A DNA stretch of 64,000 nucleotides from a virus. The position numbers were made by a program, and so were the translations under genes. Positions within the stretch are counted from its first letter, which is position 1. Each line of letters begins with the position of its first letter. The notes beneath the pieces are model-generated. The model saw only the letters and a program-made list of their open reading frames with translations. It was not told where the DNA came from and ran no database searches. Positions 7,444 to 15,497 of the stretch are shown one piece after another. The stretch is taken from positions 1 to 64,000 of the IMG/VR virus record IMGVR_UViG_3300046512_000168; one strand, 5' to 3'.

Positions 7444-9054
7444 ATGAACAAAATAGACCTTGTGGCACTTAGCCAACTGGAGCCAGCGGTCTACAACCCC
7501 CGAGAGACGGACCCCTTCCGTCTCCGGCTCCTCCAGCTCTCCCTGACCAAGCTCGGTTTCATCCTGCCGCTCTACGCGACGCCGAACGGCCATCTGCTGT
7601 CCGGCCATCAGCGTCTGCTCTGCGCCGAGCTGCTGCAGTCCAACCACGCGCCGATCGTCTACGTGGACACCAAGATCGAAGCCTCGCGCAATATCAACCT
7701 GGTCTTCAATCGCGCCACCAACGACATGAAGACGAGCGACACGTCCGATCGGCTATTGGCGTCGATGAACCTCGACAAGGTGACGGAGCTGGCCGCCTCG
7801 ATCTCCGACAAGAAGGTCAACACGCCGGAATTCTACCGCTGCATGTCGGCCGAGCTGCAGCCGATCGACGACCTCTTGAAGATGGATAAGGCCGGCTACG
7901 AGAGCCCGGCTGTCTCGATGGCCGCAAAGCTGTTTCGCTGGAATTTGTTCATGCCGCTTGTCGTCACCGACACTGGCCGCATCATCAACGGTTCGTTCCG
8001 CCTCTACGCCGCAGCCGACCGCCAGTCTAACTGGGAGTTCGAAAAGCACATTCCGAAGGGCATGTACCCGGTCGTGACCATTCCAGACGCCGAGGGCGAT
8101 CTCGCCGTTACCCTCCTGAACATGATCTCGATGCGCTTCACGCTGGAAAAGCAGTACGCCGACCAGCTCCGCTTCGGTGCCTTCCGCCGACCGACCAACA
8201 TCGTCAAGGACATCCTGCCGCCTCTGCGCGTCTGGGTAGACGGCCGGCCGAAAGCAGCGCACGAAAGCCTGAAGGACCCGGAGAAGTTCTGGCACGGTTT
8301 CCGCAAGGAGCACGGCGAAAATCTCCTCGACTTCGGCGCCGGTCAACGCCGGCAGGAAGACATCCTCGCCAAGAAGGGCATCGACTGCCTGTCCTGGGAG
8401 CCTTACCCCTGCCCGCAGGAAAAGGACCCCGAGCGCCTGGACGAGAGCACACCCAACGGAGAGCCGAGCCTCACACTGGTTCGCCGTCTGACGGACAAGT
8501 TCCTGGACGAGATCGCTGCGGGCCGTTCGTTCTCGGCGATCACGCTCGCCGCCGTGCTCAACTCTGTGCCGTTCGAGATCGACCGCCGTTACGTGCTGCT
8601 GATCACATCGGCGCTCTGCTCCTACGGCACCCGTCTTGTCGGCTCGGTGCGCCATGTGCGCTCGCAAGACAGCGTTCACATTGCGAGGACACGTGTGTCC
8701 AGCGACGGCAAGGCACACATGGCGATGTCCATGTTCCCGCTAGACTATGAGCCAAACCTGACGCTTGGCGACATCTCGGTCATGCCGAAGGTGCAGCGCT
8801 TCCACACACCGGAAGAAATCGACGCACTGCTGAAGCTGTTCTTCATGAAGACAGAGATCATTGACGGCGGCCAATACATCTTCTTCCGCTGCACAGCGCC
8901 GCGTCGGCCGAAGCCGGAGCTGCTGAAGAAAGCGCTGCTGCACGAATTCAATCTGCCGTACCGCGATGGCGAGACGATCAACAGGGGCAAGGAAGCATTG
9001 CAGGCGTTCGGGCAGCGCCTCAGTATCAATTTCGATGAGGTCCCCGATGTCTGA
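7444..9054 (+). CDS. Tandem ParB-like / methyltransferase-like fusion
   Basis: 536 residues. The N-terminus repeats the ParB-like fold (LSQLEPAVYNPRETDPF, LLSGHQRLLCAELL at about 53-66). A second ParB-like half follows (FMPLVVTDTGRIINGSFRLYAAA, about 168-190), where NGSFR replaces GHxR. From about 285 there is a Rossmann methyltransferase-like segment with NLLDFGAGQRRQEDILAKKG, then a putative adenine-contacting WEPYPCP. The domain combination is unusual. It lies between another ParB-like gene and a second methyltransferase and leads into the terminase genes, so a role in marking or handling genomic DNA is plausible but unproven. Confidence 0.75.
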   Translation: MNKIDLVALSQLEPAVYNPRETDPFRLRLLQLSLTKLGFILPLYATPNGHLLSGHQRLLCAELLQSNHAPIVYVDTKIEASRNINLVFNRATNDMKTSDTSDRLLASMNLDKVTELAASISDKKVNTPEFYRCMSAELQPIDDLLKMDKAGYESPAVSMAAKLFRWNLFMPLVVTDTGRIINGSFRLYAAADRQSNWEFEKHIPKGMYPVVTIPDAEGDLAVTLLNMISMRFTLEKQYADQLRFGAFRRPTNIVKDILPPLRVWVDGRPKAAHESLKDPEKFWHGFRKEHGENLLDFGAGQRRQEDILAKKGIDCLSWEPYPCPQEKDPERLDESTPNGEPSLTLVRRLTDKFLDEIAAGRSFSAITLAAVLNSVPFEIDRRYVLLITSALCSYGTRLVGSVRHVRSQDSVHIARTRVSSDGKAHMAMSMFPLDYEPNLTLGDISVMPKVQRFHTPEEIDALLKLFFMKTEIIDGGQYIFFRCTAPRRPKPELLKKALLHEFNLPYRDGETINRGKEALQAFGQRLSINFDEVPDV

Positions 9055-9805
9055 TCTGGCGAACGTCCAGCCCGCACCGTCACTGCAACCCGTTGCAACG
9101 CCACGCCACTTCCCAGCCGACCCGAACCGTTTTGTCTTCGACGCGTCTGTCGCGGCGATCTTCGACAACATGGCGCTGCGCTCTATCCCCGGCTACGGTG
9201 GATACTTCGAGCGCGTCAGTGAGATCGTTTCGCGCAAGCGCCTGCCGAAATACAGCCAGGTCTGGGATATGGGCGTGTCGACGGGTGCCGGCCTCGACGC
9301 CGTCAAGCGCGCCACCTTCCATCCGTTCGTCGAGTATTTCGGTATCGACATCTCCGAGCCGATGCTCGCCAAGGCCTCCGAGCGTTGCCCCTACGCCACG
9401 ATGCAGGTGCACGATCTGGAGAAGGGGCTGCCCGACGTCGAGATCGGGAATGTGTCCGTGTTCCTCTGGAGCTGGACGCTGCAGTTCCTGCCGTCCAAGG
9501 AGCTGCGCCGCGAGCTGCTGCTCAAGTCGGCCGAGGCCCTGCATCCGGAAGGCTGCATCTTCATCGGCGAGAAGTTCGTCAACTCAGACCCTGTCCTGCA
9601 GGAGGTGCTGGAAGACGGCTACTACAAGTTCCGTCTGGAAAACGGCTACACGATCGCCGAGATCAAGGCCAAGTCGAAGGCGCTCGAAGGCTCCATGTGG
9701 CCTTGGACGCACGAGGAGTTGCTGGAAACCGCCGAGACTGCCGGCCTGCGTGCTCGCCCGCTCTACCGTCATTTCAACTTTGGGGGCTACGTCCTTAGCC
9801 GCTGA
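9047..9805 (+). CDS. AdoMet-dependent methyltransferase (class I)
   Basis: 252-residue class I methyltransferase. Motif I is VWDMGVSTGAGL at about 73-84, motif II EYFGIDISEPMLAKA, motif III VSVFLWSWTLQFLP. The arrangement resembles CmoA-like and small-molecule methyltransferases more than DNA enzymes, and no DPPY-type motif is present. The start overlaps the preceding gene by 8 bases and has GAGG upstream. The unstructured N-terminus contains SLQPVATP, encoded by one of the dispersed palindromes. Substrate unknown. Confidence 0.85.
   Translation: MSDLANVQPAPSLQPVATPRHFPADPNRFVFDASVAAIFDNMALRSIPGYGGYFERVSEIVSRKRLPKYSQVWDMGVSTGAGLDAVKRATFHPFVEYFGIDISEPMLAKASERCPYATMQVHDLEKGLPDVEIGNVSVFLWSWTLQFLPSKELRRELLLKSAEALHPEGCIFIGEKFVNSDPVLQEVLEDGYYKFRLENGYTIAEIKAKSKALEGSMWPWTHEELLETAETAGLRARPLYRHFNFGGYVLSR
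9083..9098. repeat. Dispersed palindrome (CC centre), coding
   Basis: CTGCAACCCGTTGCAA inside the methyltransferase gene, encoding LQPVA. Confidence 0.9.
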
Positions 9806-9840
9806 CATGCCGGCAACGGAGCAGCGGAAAGGCGGCACCG

Positions 9841-10728
9841 ATGACCAACAATAACGACGAGTTTCCCCGCATTCGACGCCGGACGCGCCTCCCGATCAGA
9901 GGGATGCCGCCTGGTAGTGCGTCTGTCGTCCAGCTCCCCGAGCCCATGCGCCCGCCGCCGCACGACGAGATCGACCGCGAGATCGACGACGCGCTGCGCT
10001 CCGGCCGACGCATCGATATGTCACGCGCCTTCCCAGAGCCGCCGCCGGCTGCGCCAGGTGAGAACCTGCGTGCCCATCAGCCCGTGCCAGGCGTAGACGC
10101 GCCGGACATCGACCTAGACCAAATCCCGACTATCACCGACCAGAACATGACGCCGGCCGCGCGCCTGCGCCACGTCGCGACGATATCGCCGACCTACCTC
10201 GACGAATACAAATCGCGCCTTGTCCATCGCCTGCTGATGCGCCGCTTGCCGCTCGATACGATCGCGGCCCAGCTCGGCTGCTCGGTGCGCATGGTGCAGG
10301 TGATCAAGACCAAGCTGAACAAGCGAGCCCAGCGTCAGGCCAAGATGCTGAACGTCTATGACGTCGCGGCCGAAAGCCTGCGCTTCTACAACGAAGTGCG
10401 CGGTCTCGCTCTGCGCCAGGCAGACAGCACGTCCAACAATATCAAGGACCGCCAGGTCGCGCTGCGCATCGCGCTCGAAGCCGAAAACGACAAGGTCCGC
10501 TTCCTGTCCGCATCCGGCTATTTCGAGCATATGCCGTTCGTCCCGGATCAGTCGAAGACAGCCGACCCCGAGCAGGAGAAGGTCGACACGACCCTGTCCA
10601 TGATGGCGGCCATCGTATCCGGCGAGACATCTGTCGAGGACATCGACGCATTCTTCGAGAGCGACGAGCTTGGCGCCGAAGAAGGCACCGATTACGACGG
10701 CCTCGACCCGAGCACGGACCTGCTCTAA
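9841..10728 (+). CDS. terS: Terminase small subunit-like protein
   Basis: 295 residues immediately before the large terminase gene with no gap. A central helix-turn-helix (about 126-163: RLLMRRLPLDTIAAQLGCSVRMVQVIKTKL) would bind the packaging site. It is flanked by a long proline-rich, disordered N-terminus and an acidic C-terminus (FESDELGAEEGTDYD) that could contact the large subunit. The N-terminus carries RIRRRTR at about 10-16, a version of the motif also found at the portal N-terminus. Position and HTH support the assignment; sequence alone would not. Confidence 0.75.
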   Translation: MTNNNDEFPRIRRRTRLPIRGMPPGSASVVQLPEPMRPPPHDEIDREIDDALRSGRRIDMSRAFPEPPPAAPGENLRAHQPVPGVDAPDIDLDQIPTITDQNMTPAARLRHVATISPTYLDEYKSRLVHRLLMRRLPLDTIAAQLGCSVRMVQVIKTKLNKRAQRQAKMLNVYDVAAESLRFYNEVRGLALRQADSTSNNIKDRQVALRIALEAENDKVRFLSASGYFEHMPFVPDQSKTADPEQEKVDTTLSMMAAIVSGETSVEDIDAFFESDELGAEEGTDYDGLDPSTDLL

Positions 10729-12732
10729 ATGGCCAATCTCGCGAGCAACGACAAGCTGATGGAATGGGTGCGCAAGTCCGAGCGGATGTGCGCGGTCGCC
10801 GAGGCCTATGGCGAGAAGCGCAGCGCCCGGATCATCAACCATGCGCTGGTCCAGTTTGCCGACAAGGACAACAAGGGCTTTCTGCACGCCCTATCACGCA
10901 TGAAGCGCACCCCGTGGACGATCGACGAGTTTCTGCACTCGAAGGAGTTCATGGCGTCCGATACCGAAAACTCGCTGATGGACATCTGGCCGGCGCTGAA
11001 GGATGACATTCGTCTCCTCAATCCAGATGTCATGGCCGGCGAGAAGCCCGTCGGCGAAGCCTTGCTCGGCGGTGCGACCGGTACGGGCAAATCCGTCACG
11101 GCCATCGTCACGACGCTAAACCAGGCGCTGCTGATGAGCTGCTTCAAGGAGCCGCAGCGCCTCTTCAAGCTGTCGATCACCACGCAGGCCATGTTCTTGC
11201 TGATGTCCGTCTCGCTGACGGTCACCAAGCGCGCGATCTACACGCCGCTCCGGCAGATTTTCGTGAACATGCCGTACGTGAAAAAGCACGTGCCGTATGA
11301 CCGCTACAAGGAGAGTGAAATCTCCATGGAGGGCAACGTCATCATTGCCCCTGTCCTCGCCAGCCTGCAGGCCATGGTCGGTCAGGCCGTCGCCGGCGGC
11401 GCGATCGACGAAATCAACTTCTTCTCGATCGTCGAGAACTCGAAGATGACCATGGGGCCGTCTGGCCAGGGCGGACGCTGGGACCAGGCAGAAGAAGTCG
11501 AAACCACGCTCGCCCGTCGTAAGAAGAGCCGTTTCCCTACGACCATGGGCATGTCGTTCGGCGTCCTCGTCGTCTCGTCGTCGACCCGCTACGAAGGTGA
11601 TTACCTCGACCGCCGCATCGATCAGGTACGCGAGTTCGAGGAAGAAGGCGTCATCTCGTTGCGCCACAAGCAGTATGAGGTTCAGCCGCAGGACAAGTAC
11701 CGGCAGCATCCGCCGATGCGCGTCCTGGTCGGCTCCGATACCTACTCCACCCGCATCCTCAAGGGCATGAACGAAGGCGACGAAGGTTACGAGCGCCCCG
11801 GCCTCGACTATCCTGAGAACGCCCAGGTCGAGATCGTTCCTGGCCTCTACAAGCCAGACTTCCAGAAGGACCCTGAGAACGCACTGCGCGACGTCATCGG
11901 CATTGCCACCAAGGCGATCAAACCGTTCATCTCGCAGCGCCACAAGGTCATCGACGCTGTGCTGGCGGCCAAGGAAGCCGGGATGCAGCCGCTTGTCCTC
12001 AAGCAGAACGTCGACCTTGCCGACGACGGAATGCCGCAGATCGACGAGGATGCTCTGCCGGATGATCTGGACACACCGCGCGCAATCCATGTCGATTTGT
12101 CGAAGACCAAGGACCGTTGCGGCATTGCCATGGTCAAGATCGTCGATTGGAAGGACGTGCTCACGGTCGACGACCGAGGCAATGAGATGGTCACCACCCT
12201 GCCCGTCTACGCGGTGGAAATGGCGATCTCGATCCAGCCCCATGTCATGAAGCCGCTCGACATCGCCGACGTGCGCACATGGATCACTCAGCTTTCGCGC
12301 TTCTGGGGCTTCAACATCGACAGCGTCACCTACGACGGCTTCCAGTCGGCCGAAAGTATCTCGATCTTGCGCAAGCAGGGTGTGCGCGCCGAGCTGATCT
12401 CTATGGACGAGACGCCGGAGCCCTACGAGTACCTGCGCCGCACGCTCTACGAAGACCGCATGCTGATGATCGACAACGACATCCTGCGCACCGAGCTGAT
12501 CTCGCTTGAATGGACCAAGGAGATGCAGAAGATCGACCACCCGCCGAAAGGCTCGAAGGATATCTCTGACGCTGTTGCCGGCGCCGTTTACGCACTGTCG
12601 AGGAAGCGCCGCACCCGCGCCCAGGTGCAGGTCAGCCAAGGCGAGCATCGTGAACGCGTCCGCGTCCGGCGTTCGCTTGAAGAACGGCCAGAAGGCCGAC
12701 AGAGGCCAGCAGGAAAGGTGGCACGCCGATGA
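10729..12732 (+). CDS. terL: Terminase large subunit
   Basis: 667-residue packaging motor. The ATPase domain has Walker A GGATGTGKS at about 113-121 and Walker B with catalytic glutamate GGAIDEINFF near 222. The C-terminal nuclease domain supplies acidic residues in IHVDLSKTKDRCG (about 453), VTYDGFQS (about 533) and KDISDAVAGAVYALSR (about 611). It converts ATP hydrolysis into DNA translocation into the prohead and cuts the concatemer. The C-terminal tail is very basic (RRSLEERPEGRQRPAGKVARR). It overlaps the next gene by 4 bases. Confidence 0.96.
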   Translation: MANLASNDKLMEWVRKSERMCAVAEAYGEKRSARIINHALVQFADKDNKGFLHALSRMKRTPWTIDEFLHSKEFMASDTENSLMDIWPALKDDIRLLNPDVMAGEKPVGEALLGGATGTGKSVTAIVTTLNQALLMSCFKEPQRLFKLSITTQAMFLLMSVSLTVTKRAIYTPLRQIFVNMPYVKKHVPYDRYKESEISMEGNVIIAPVLASLQAMVGQAVAGGAIDEINFFSIVENSKMTMGPSGQGGRWDQAEEVETTLARRKKSRFPTTMGMSFGVLVVSSSTRYEGDYLDRRIDQVREFEEEGVISLRHKQYEVQPQDKYRQHPPMRVLVGSDTYSTRILKGMNEGDEGYERPGLDYPENAQVEIVPGLYKPDFQKDPENALRDVIGIATKAIKPFISQRHKVIDAVLAAKEAGMQPLVLKQNVDLADDGMPQIDEDALPDDLDTPRAIHVDLSKTKDRCGIAMVKIVDWKDVLTVDDRGNEMVTTLPVYAVEMAISIQPHVMKPLDIADVRTWITQLSRFWGFNIDSVTYDGFQSAESISILRKQGVRAELISMDETPEPYEYLRRTLYEDRMLMIDNDILRTELISLEWTKEMQKIDHPPKGSKDISDAVAGAVYALSRKRRTRAQVQVSQGEHRERVRVRRSLEERPEGRQRPAGKVARR

Positions 12733-13277
12733 CACGCGCAATTCAGATCGACGACGAGGAAGTGGCCCCGAGCGTCAGCGTCCGGCAAGAGCTGATGTCA
12801 ATGGAGAAGCACGAGCTTGTATCCCTGCTCGAAGAGGCGACAGGCGCAGAGATTGGCGCGCGCCGCATACAGGGCCGTCTTTTGCAACGGGTTGCAGCCG
12901 CAGAAGAGATCGGAAAGCATATCGAGCGTCGTGCCAAGTTGATGATCGAGACAGTCGAGCTGGAGGCATGGGACGCGGCCACGGGCGGCAGTACCACGGC
13001 GCTCAACCTCGTCACGCTGATGTTGCGCAATGCCGTGGCCGACCTTGTCGCGCGATCAGGCAAGGAACGCCTCTACATGGCGCGCTTCCAGAGCGAGATC
13101 ATGAGCCGCGCCTTCCAGGAAATGGAGACGGACCCGAACGACGCCCAGCGCGGCGGATGCGAGGACGAGACTGCCTTGCAGTTCTACATCATCTGCCAGC
13201 TCGGCAATGTCACGCCGAAAGGCTGGTTTGCGACGGCGTGGTTCGATCTGGGGAAAGAATTGTACAAGCCGGGCTAG
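12729..13277 (+). CDS. Unknown protein, 182 residues, after terL
   Basis: No family recognised. The N-terminus MTRAIQIDDEEVAPS carries the RAIQI-acidic form of the shared terminal motif. The rest is mostly helical (LVSLLEEATGAEIGARRIQGR, HIERRAKLMIETVELEAW), with a C-terminal aromatic region. Coupled to terL by ATGA overlap, so it probably acts in packaging or head assembly. Confidence 0.85.
   Translation: MTRAIQIDDEEVAPSVSVRQELMSMEKHELVSLLEEATGAEIGARRIQGRLLQRVAAAEEIGKHIERRAKLMIETVELEAWDAATGGSTTALNLVTLMLRNAVADLVARSGKERLYMARFQSEIMSRAFQEMETDPNDAQRGGCEDETALQFYIICQLGNVTPKGWFATAWFDLGKELYKPG
12882..12897. repeat. Dispersed palindrome (GG centre), coding
   Basis: TTGCAACGGGTTGCAG, encoding LQRVA in the gene after terL. 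Confidence 0.9.
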
Positions 13278-13285
13278 ACTTAATC

Positions 13286-13297
13286 CTACATCTGTGA
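13286..13297 (+). promoter_or_regulatory. CTACA motif before a terminator
   Basis: CTACATCTGTGA right after a gene end; about 85 bases of non-coding sequence follow before the terminator. Confidence 0.3.
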
Positions 13298-13382
13298 GAC
13301 GATCAATTTCGTCGCCCATCCAGGTGATGTTCCCCTCGTCGACGTCGGTCCTCCCCCTCCTCTCCGACAGTCGGCTCATTGG

Positions 13383-13418
13383 CCCGCTAGCGATCCTCCC
13401 CGCTAGCGGGTTTTTTCT
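13383..13418 (+). terminator. Strong rho-independent terminator after packaging genes
   Basis: Ten-base perfect stem CCCGCTAGCG/CGCTAGCGGG with an 8-base loop, then TTTTTTCTT. It separates the packaging operon from the early region. Confidence 0.95.
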
Positions 13419-13427
13419 TGTTTTTAT

Positions 13428-13456
13428 TTGACAAACACTTAAACATGTGGGATATT
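13428..13456 (+). promoter_or_regulatory. Early-type promoter
   Basis: -35 TTGACA, spacer AACACTTAAACATGTGG, -10 GATATT, ten bases after the terminator T run. Confidence 0.88.
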
Positions 13457-13480
13457 TAATTATCAACAGGAGACAAGGAC

Positions 13481-13717
13481 ATGGAAAAGCAGATCGTCAA
13501 GTACCAGTTGGGCGCCTTCAATGGCCTTACTGCAGACATCATGCTTGCCGCCGACACCGGCAACGAGCTGGGCGTGGCGGTCAAGAGTGGCAGATGCTGG
13601 GACGCATATGTCGCCGGCGATCTGGTCAGCGAAGGTCACAAGCACGCCTATCTCGCGCACTTCGCGATCAAGCGTCACTACGCATCCATGGCCGACGTCC
13701 GGCTGACAGAGAAGTAA
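13481..13717 (+). CDS. Unknown early protein, 78 residues
   Basis: First gene of a long early operon. Short beta-rich protein (LGVAVKSGRCWDAYVAGDLVSEGHKHAY) with no recognised family. AGGAGACAAGG precedes the ATG. Its stop codon abuts a palindrome copy directly. Confidence 0.85.
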   Translation: MEKQIVKYQLGAFNGLTADIMLAADTGNELGVAVKSGRCWDAYVAGDLVSEGHKHAYLAHFAIKRHYASMADVRLTEK

Positions 13718-13733
13718 TTGCAACGGGTTGCAA
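13718..13733. repeat. Dispersed palindrome (GG centre)
   Basis: TTGCAACGGGTTGCAA, zero bases after the preceding TAA. Confidence 0.95.
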
Positions 13734-13746
13734 AAGGGTTGGGCAA

Positions 13747-14019
13747 ATGACTGAGAAAATGAACTGGCATAAGTGGAAGGCAGCGGCGCTGAAATATGCG
13801 CGGGAGACCTACGCTCTGGATGAAAACGCGATCGATGACGACTGGCACATGCCCAGCTACCACTTCGGTCTGGCGCCCGCAGAAAGCGTTGACGCCTTCG
13901 CGGAGAAATACGATCTGACGAAGCGCGAGAACTTCACGCTCGCGGACGCAACGCGGGTGCTGGCAGACCGCAACTACGGCCTCGAAAACATGTTGGTCGG
14001 GCAGGAGTACGCAGAATGA
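13747..14019 (+). CDS. Unknown protein, 90 residues
   Basis: Acidic protein (pattern MNWHKWKAAALKYARETYALDENAIDDDWHMPSY split over two helices). No domain recognised. Overlaps the next gene by 4 bases, so both are co-translated. Confidence 0.8.
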   Translation: MTEKMNWHKWKAAALKYARETYALDENAIDDDWHMPSYHFGLAPAESVDAFAEKYDLTKRENFTLADATRVLADRNYGLENMLVGQEYAE

Positions 14020-14504
14020 GCGATCTGCGCTTCAACCCCATCTCCCCGCTCTTGAATTGCGCCGTCGCGCTCATGTGCGCTCGCGTATGGCCGCAGGGTT
14101 TCGACGTGTCGGCCGATTGCGCCCCGGACAGCTATAAGCGGCTGAAAGCCGAGCACGACGCACGCGGCAAGATCACCGTCTTCAGCGGCGGCAGTGACCG
14201 GACCATCTTCGACGATGCAGGCACCAACCATAAATTCCGCGCCTGGCATGACTGGGCCCATTTGCAACTGGGTGCAACTTTCTCCCTCTCTGGCGAGACG
14301 GCAGCATGCGAGCTGCAGTGCACACAGATCGAAAAGGCTTACGGGCAAGGGGAGACCGGACAAGAGTTGGCGGCACTTATCCGTGCCGAAGTGATCGGGC
14401 AGGCGACCTATTGGCACCGCCACCGGAAATTCGTTGTTGACCAGGTCGCGTTCGTGAAAGCCTACCTGGCAGATCGCGAAACAACATTGGCGAGGGAATG
14501 GTAA
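14016..14504 (+). CDS. Unknown phage protein with HxxxH and conserved Glu residues
   Basis: 162 residues. A segment AWHDWAHLQLGATFSLSGE, followed by TAACELQ, places HxxxH near two glutamates, and a later YWHRHRKF adds histidines, so a metal site is possible. I recall similar unnamed proteins in other phages. A palindrome variant lies inside and encodes LQLGA. Confidence 0.8.
   Translation: MSDLRFNPISPLLNCAVALMCARVWPQGFDVSADCAPDSYKRLKAEHDARGKITVFSGGSDRTIFDDAGTNHKFRAWHDWAHLQLGATFSLSGETAACELQCTQIEKAYGQGETGQELAALIRAEVIGQATYWHRHRKFVVDQVAFVKAYLADRETTLAREW
14262..14277. repeat. Dispersed palindrome variant, coding
   Basis: TTGCAACTGGGTGCAA; right arm has GGTGCAA. Confidence 0.75.
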
Positions 14505-14710
14505 TGCGCCCTACTGACGACGATTTCACCAAGACCTTTCTCGTGCATGCGCCGGCACTAAAGCGCGCGGCTGTGGATGGCGACGAAGGCGCACGCCTCG
14601 TTATGAATTTTGCGATACTGTGCGTCGTGCAGCCGGACGAGGAAGAGGACAAACTGTGTCTCGAAGCGCTGGACTGCTGGCTGAAACGAAGGGAGTTGGT
14701 CGCATGCTGA
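14504..14710 (+). CDS. Unknown small acidic protein, 68 residues
   Basis: Starts at the ATG of TAATG, overlapping the preceding stop; GAGGGA is well placed for this start, while an ATG six bases earlier would sit on top of the ribosome site. Acidic C-terminal region (QPDEEEDKLCLEALDCWLKRR). Function unknown. Confidence 0.7.
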   Translation: MRPTDDDFTKTFLVHAPALKRAAVDGDEGARLVMNFAILCVVQPDEEEDKLCLEALDCWLKRRELVAC

Positions 14711-14892
14711 CCGTTGCGCAACTGATCGAGAAGCTTGGTACCCTGCCGCAGGACCAGGAAGTCATCGTCTGGACGCCTGGCACCAAGATGGAGCTGTCCG
14801 AGGTGTTCGAGGTGTTCGACTATCCGCGCGAGAAATTCGTCGTGATGATCGAGGGCAACGTGATCGGCGACACGCTGTCGAAGGAGAGCTGA
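14704..14892 (+). CDS. Unknown small protein, 62 residues
   Basis: MLTVAQLIEKLGTLPQDQEVIVWTPG resembles small phage proteins with an N-terminal helix and a two-strand sheet (family phrase LIxxLxxLPxDxxV). AGGGAG lies eight bases upstream. Overlaps the preceding gene by 7 bases. Confidence 0.8.
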   Translation: MLTVAQLIEKLGTLPQDQEVIVWTPGTKMELSEVFEVFDYPREKFVVMIEGNVIGDTLSKES

Positions 14893-14893
14893 C

Positions 14894-15223
14894 ATGGGCA
14901 CGACTTACACGGTCATGAAGAAGGGCAAGCTCACGGTAGAGCTGGACGAGATGAGCAATCTGTTCGCGCTTCACGTAACCGGTACGTCTGGCGTCAGCAA
15001 TGAGCAGGTGATGGTCGACATGGAGCCGACCGAAAACTGGGCTCGCACGTCGACGAGCCTTGCGCCCGACGACGTCATTAAGATGGCGCTCGAAATGCTG
15101 AAGGTCGCCAGCTACTGGTGCGATAGCGACGACTTCGACAAAGCGGTGCGCGACTGGCGCGGCAGTGAGGTGTCCTACGAGGCGACAATGCTACGCTCGA
15201 TCGGCAAGGTAGGCGCAGAATGA
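14894..15223 (+). CDS. Unknown protein, 109 residues
   Basis: Compact alpha/beta protein (TYTVMKKGKLTVELDEMSN, then DDVIKMALEMLKVASYW). No family recognised. One base after its upstream neighbour and 4-base overlap with the next. Confidence 0.85.
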   Translation: MGTTYTVMKKGKLTVELDEMSNLFALHVTGTSGVSNEQVMVDMEPTENWARTSTSLAPDDVIKMALEMLKVASYWCDSDDFDKAVRDWRGSEVSYEATMLRSIGKVGAE

Positions 15224-15336
15224 CCGAGGAGATAAAGCATGCGCGCTCGTGGTGGTGCCCGATGCGCCTGCGCTACGTCAACCAGGCCTATGTCGTGCGC
15301 GACGGCAAGGTCGTGATCCTGGAAACCGACGAATGA
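15220..15336 (+). CDS. Very small protein, 38 residues
   Basis: MTEEIKHARSWWCPMRLRYV followed by NQAYVVRDGKVVILETDE. It is bounded by 4-base ATGA overlaps on both sides, the usual arrangement of this operon, which is the main support for it being a gene. Confidence 0.7.
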   Translation: MTEEIKHARSWWCPMRLRYVNQAYVVRDGKVVILETDE

Positions 15337-15497
15337 TCCAGAAGATCGTAGAGACCGAAGATCGCGCCCCCGACGAGCCGTACGATCGGCCGGTAAACGA
15401 CAACGCGCCCCGGAACAAGGAACACGACTTCATGGACACATTCGACACGTACCGTGATCGTTGGTTCTTCGTCCTGACAGGAGAGAAAAGCGCATGA
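15333..15497 (+). CDS. Small acidic protein, 54 residues
   Basis: Highly charged and probably unstructured N-terminus (VETEDRAPDEPYDRPVNDN) with an aromatic C-terminus (YRDRWFFVLTGEKSA). Coupled to both neighbours by 4-base overlaps. Function unknown. Confidence 0.75.
   Translation: MIQKIVETEDRAPDEPYDRPVNDNAPRNKEHDFMDTFDTYRDRWFFVLTGEKSA

Noticed and set aside
7753-8718. Minus-strand frame of 321 codons
   Set aside because: Shadow of the ParB/methyltransferase fusion gene on the plus strand.
11116-12741. Long open frame on the minus strand (541 codons)
   Set aside because: It is a shadow of the terminase large subunit gene; the plus-strand protein has Walker and nuclease motifs, the minus-strand one has a composition typical of reversed GC-rich codons.
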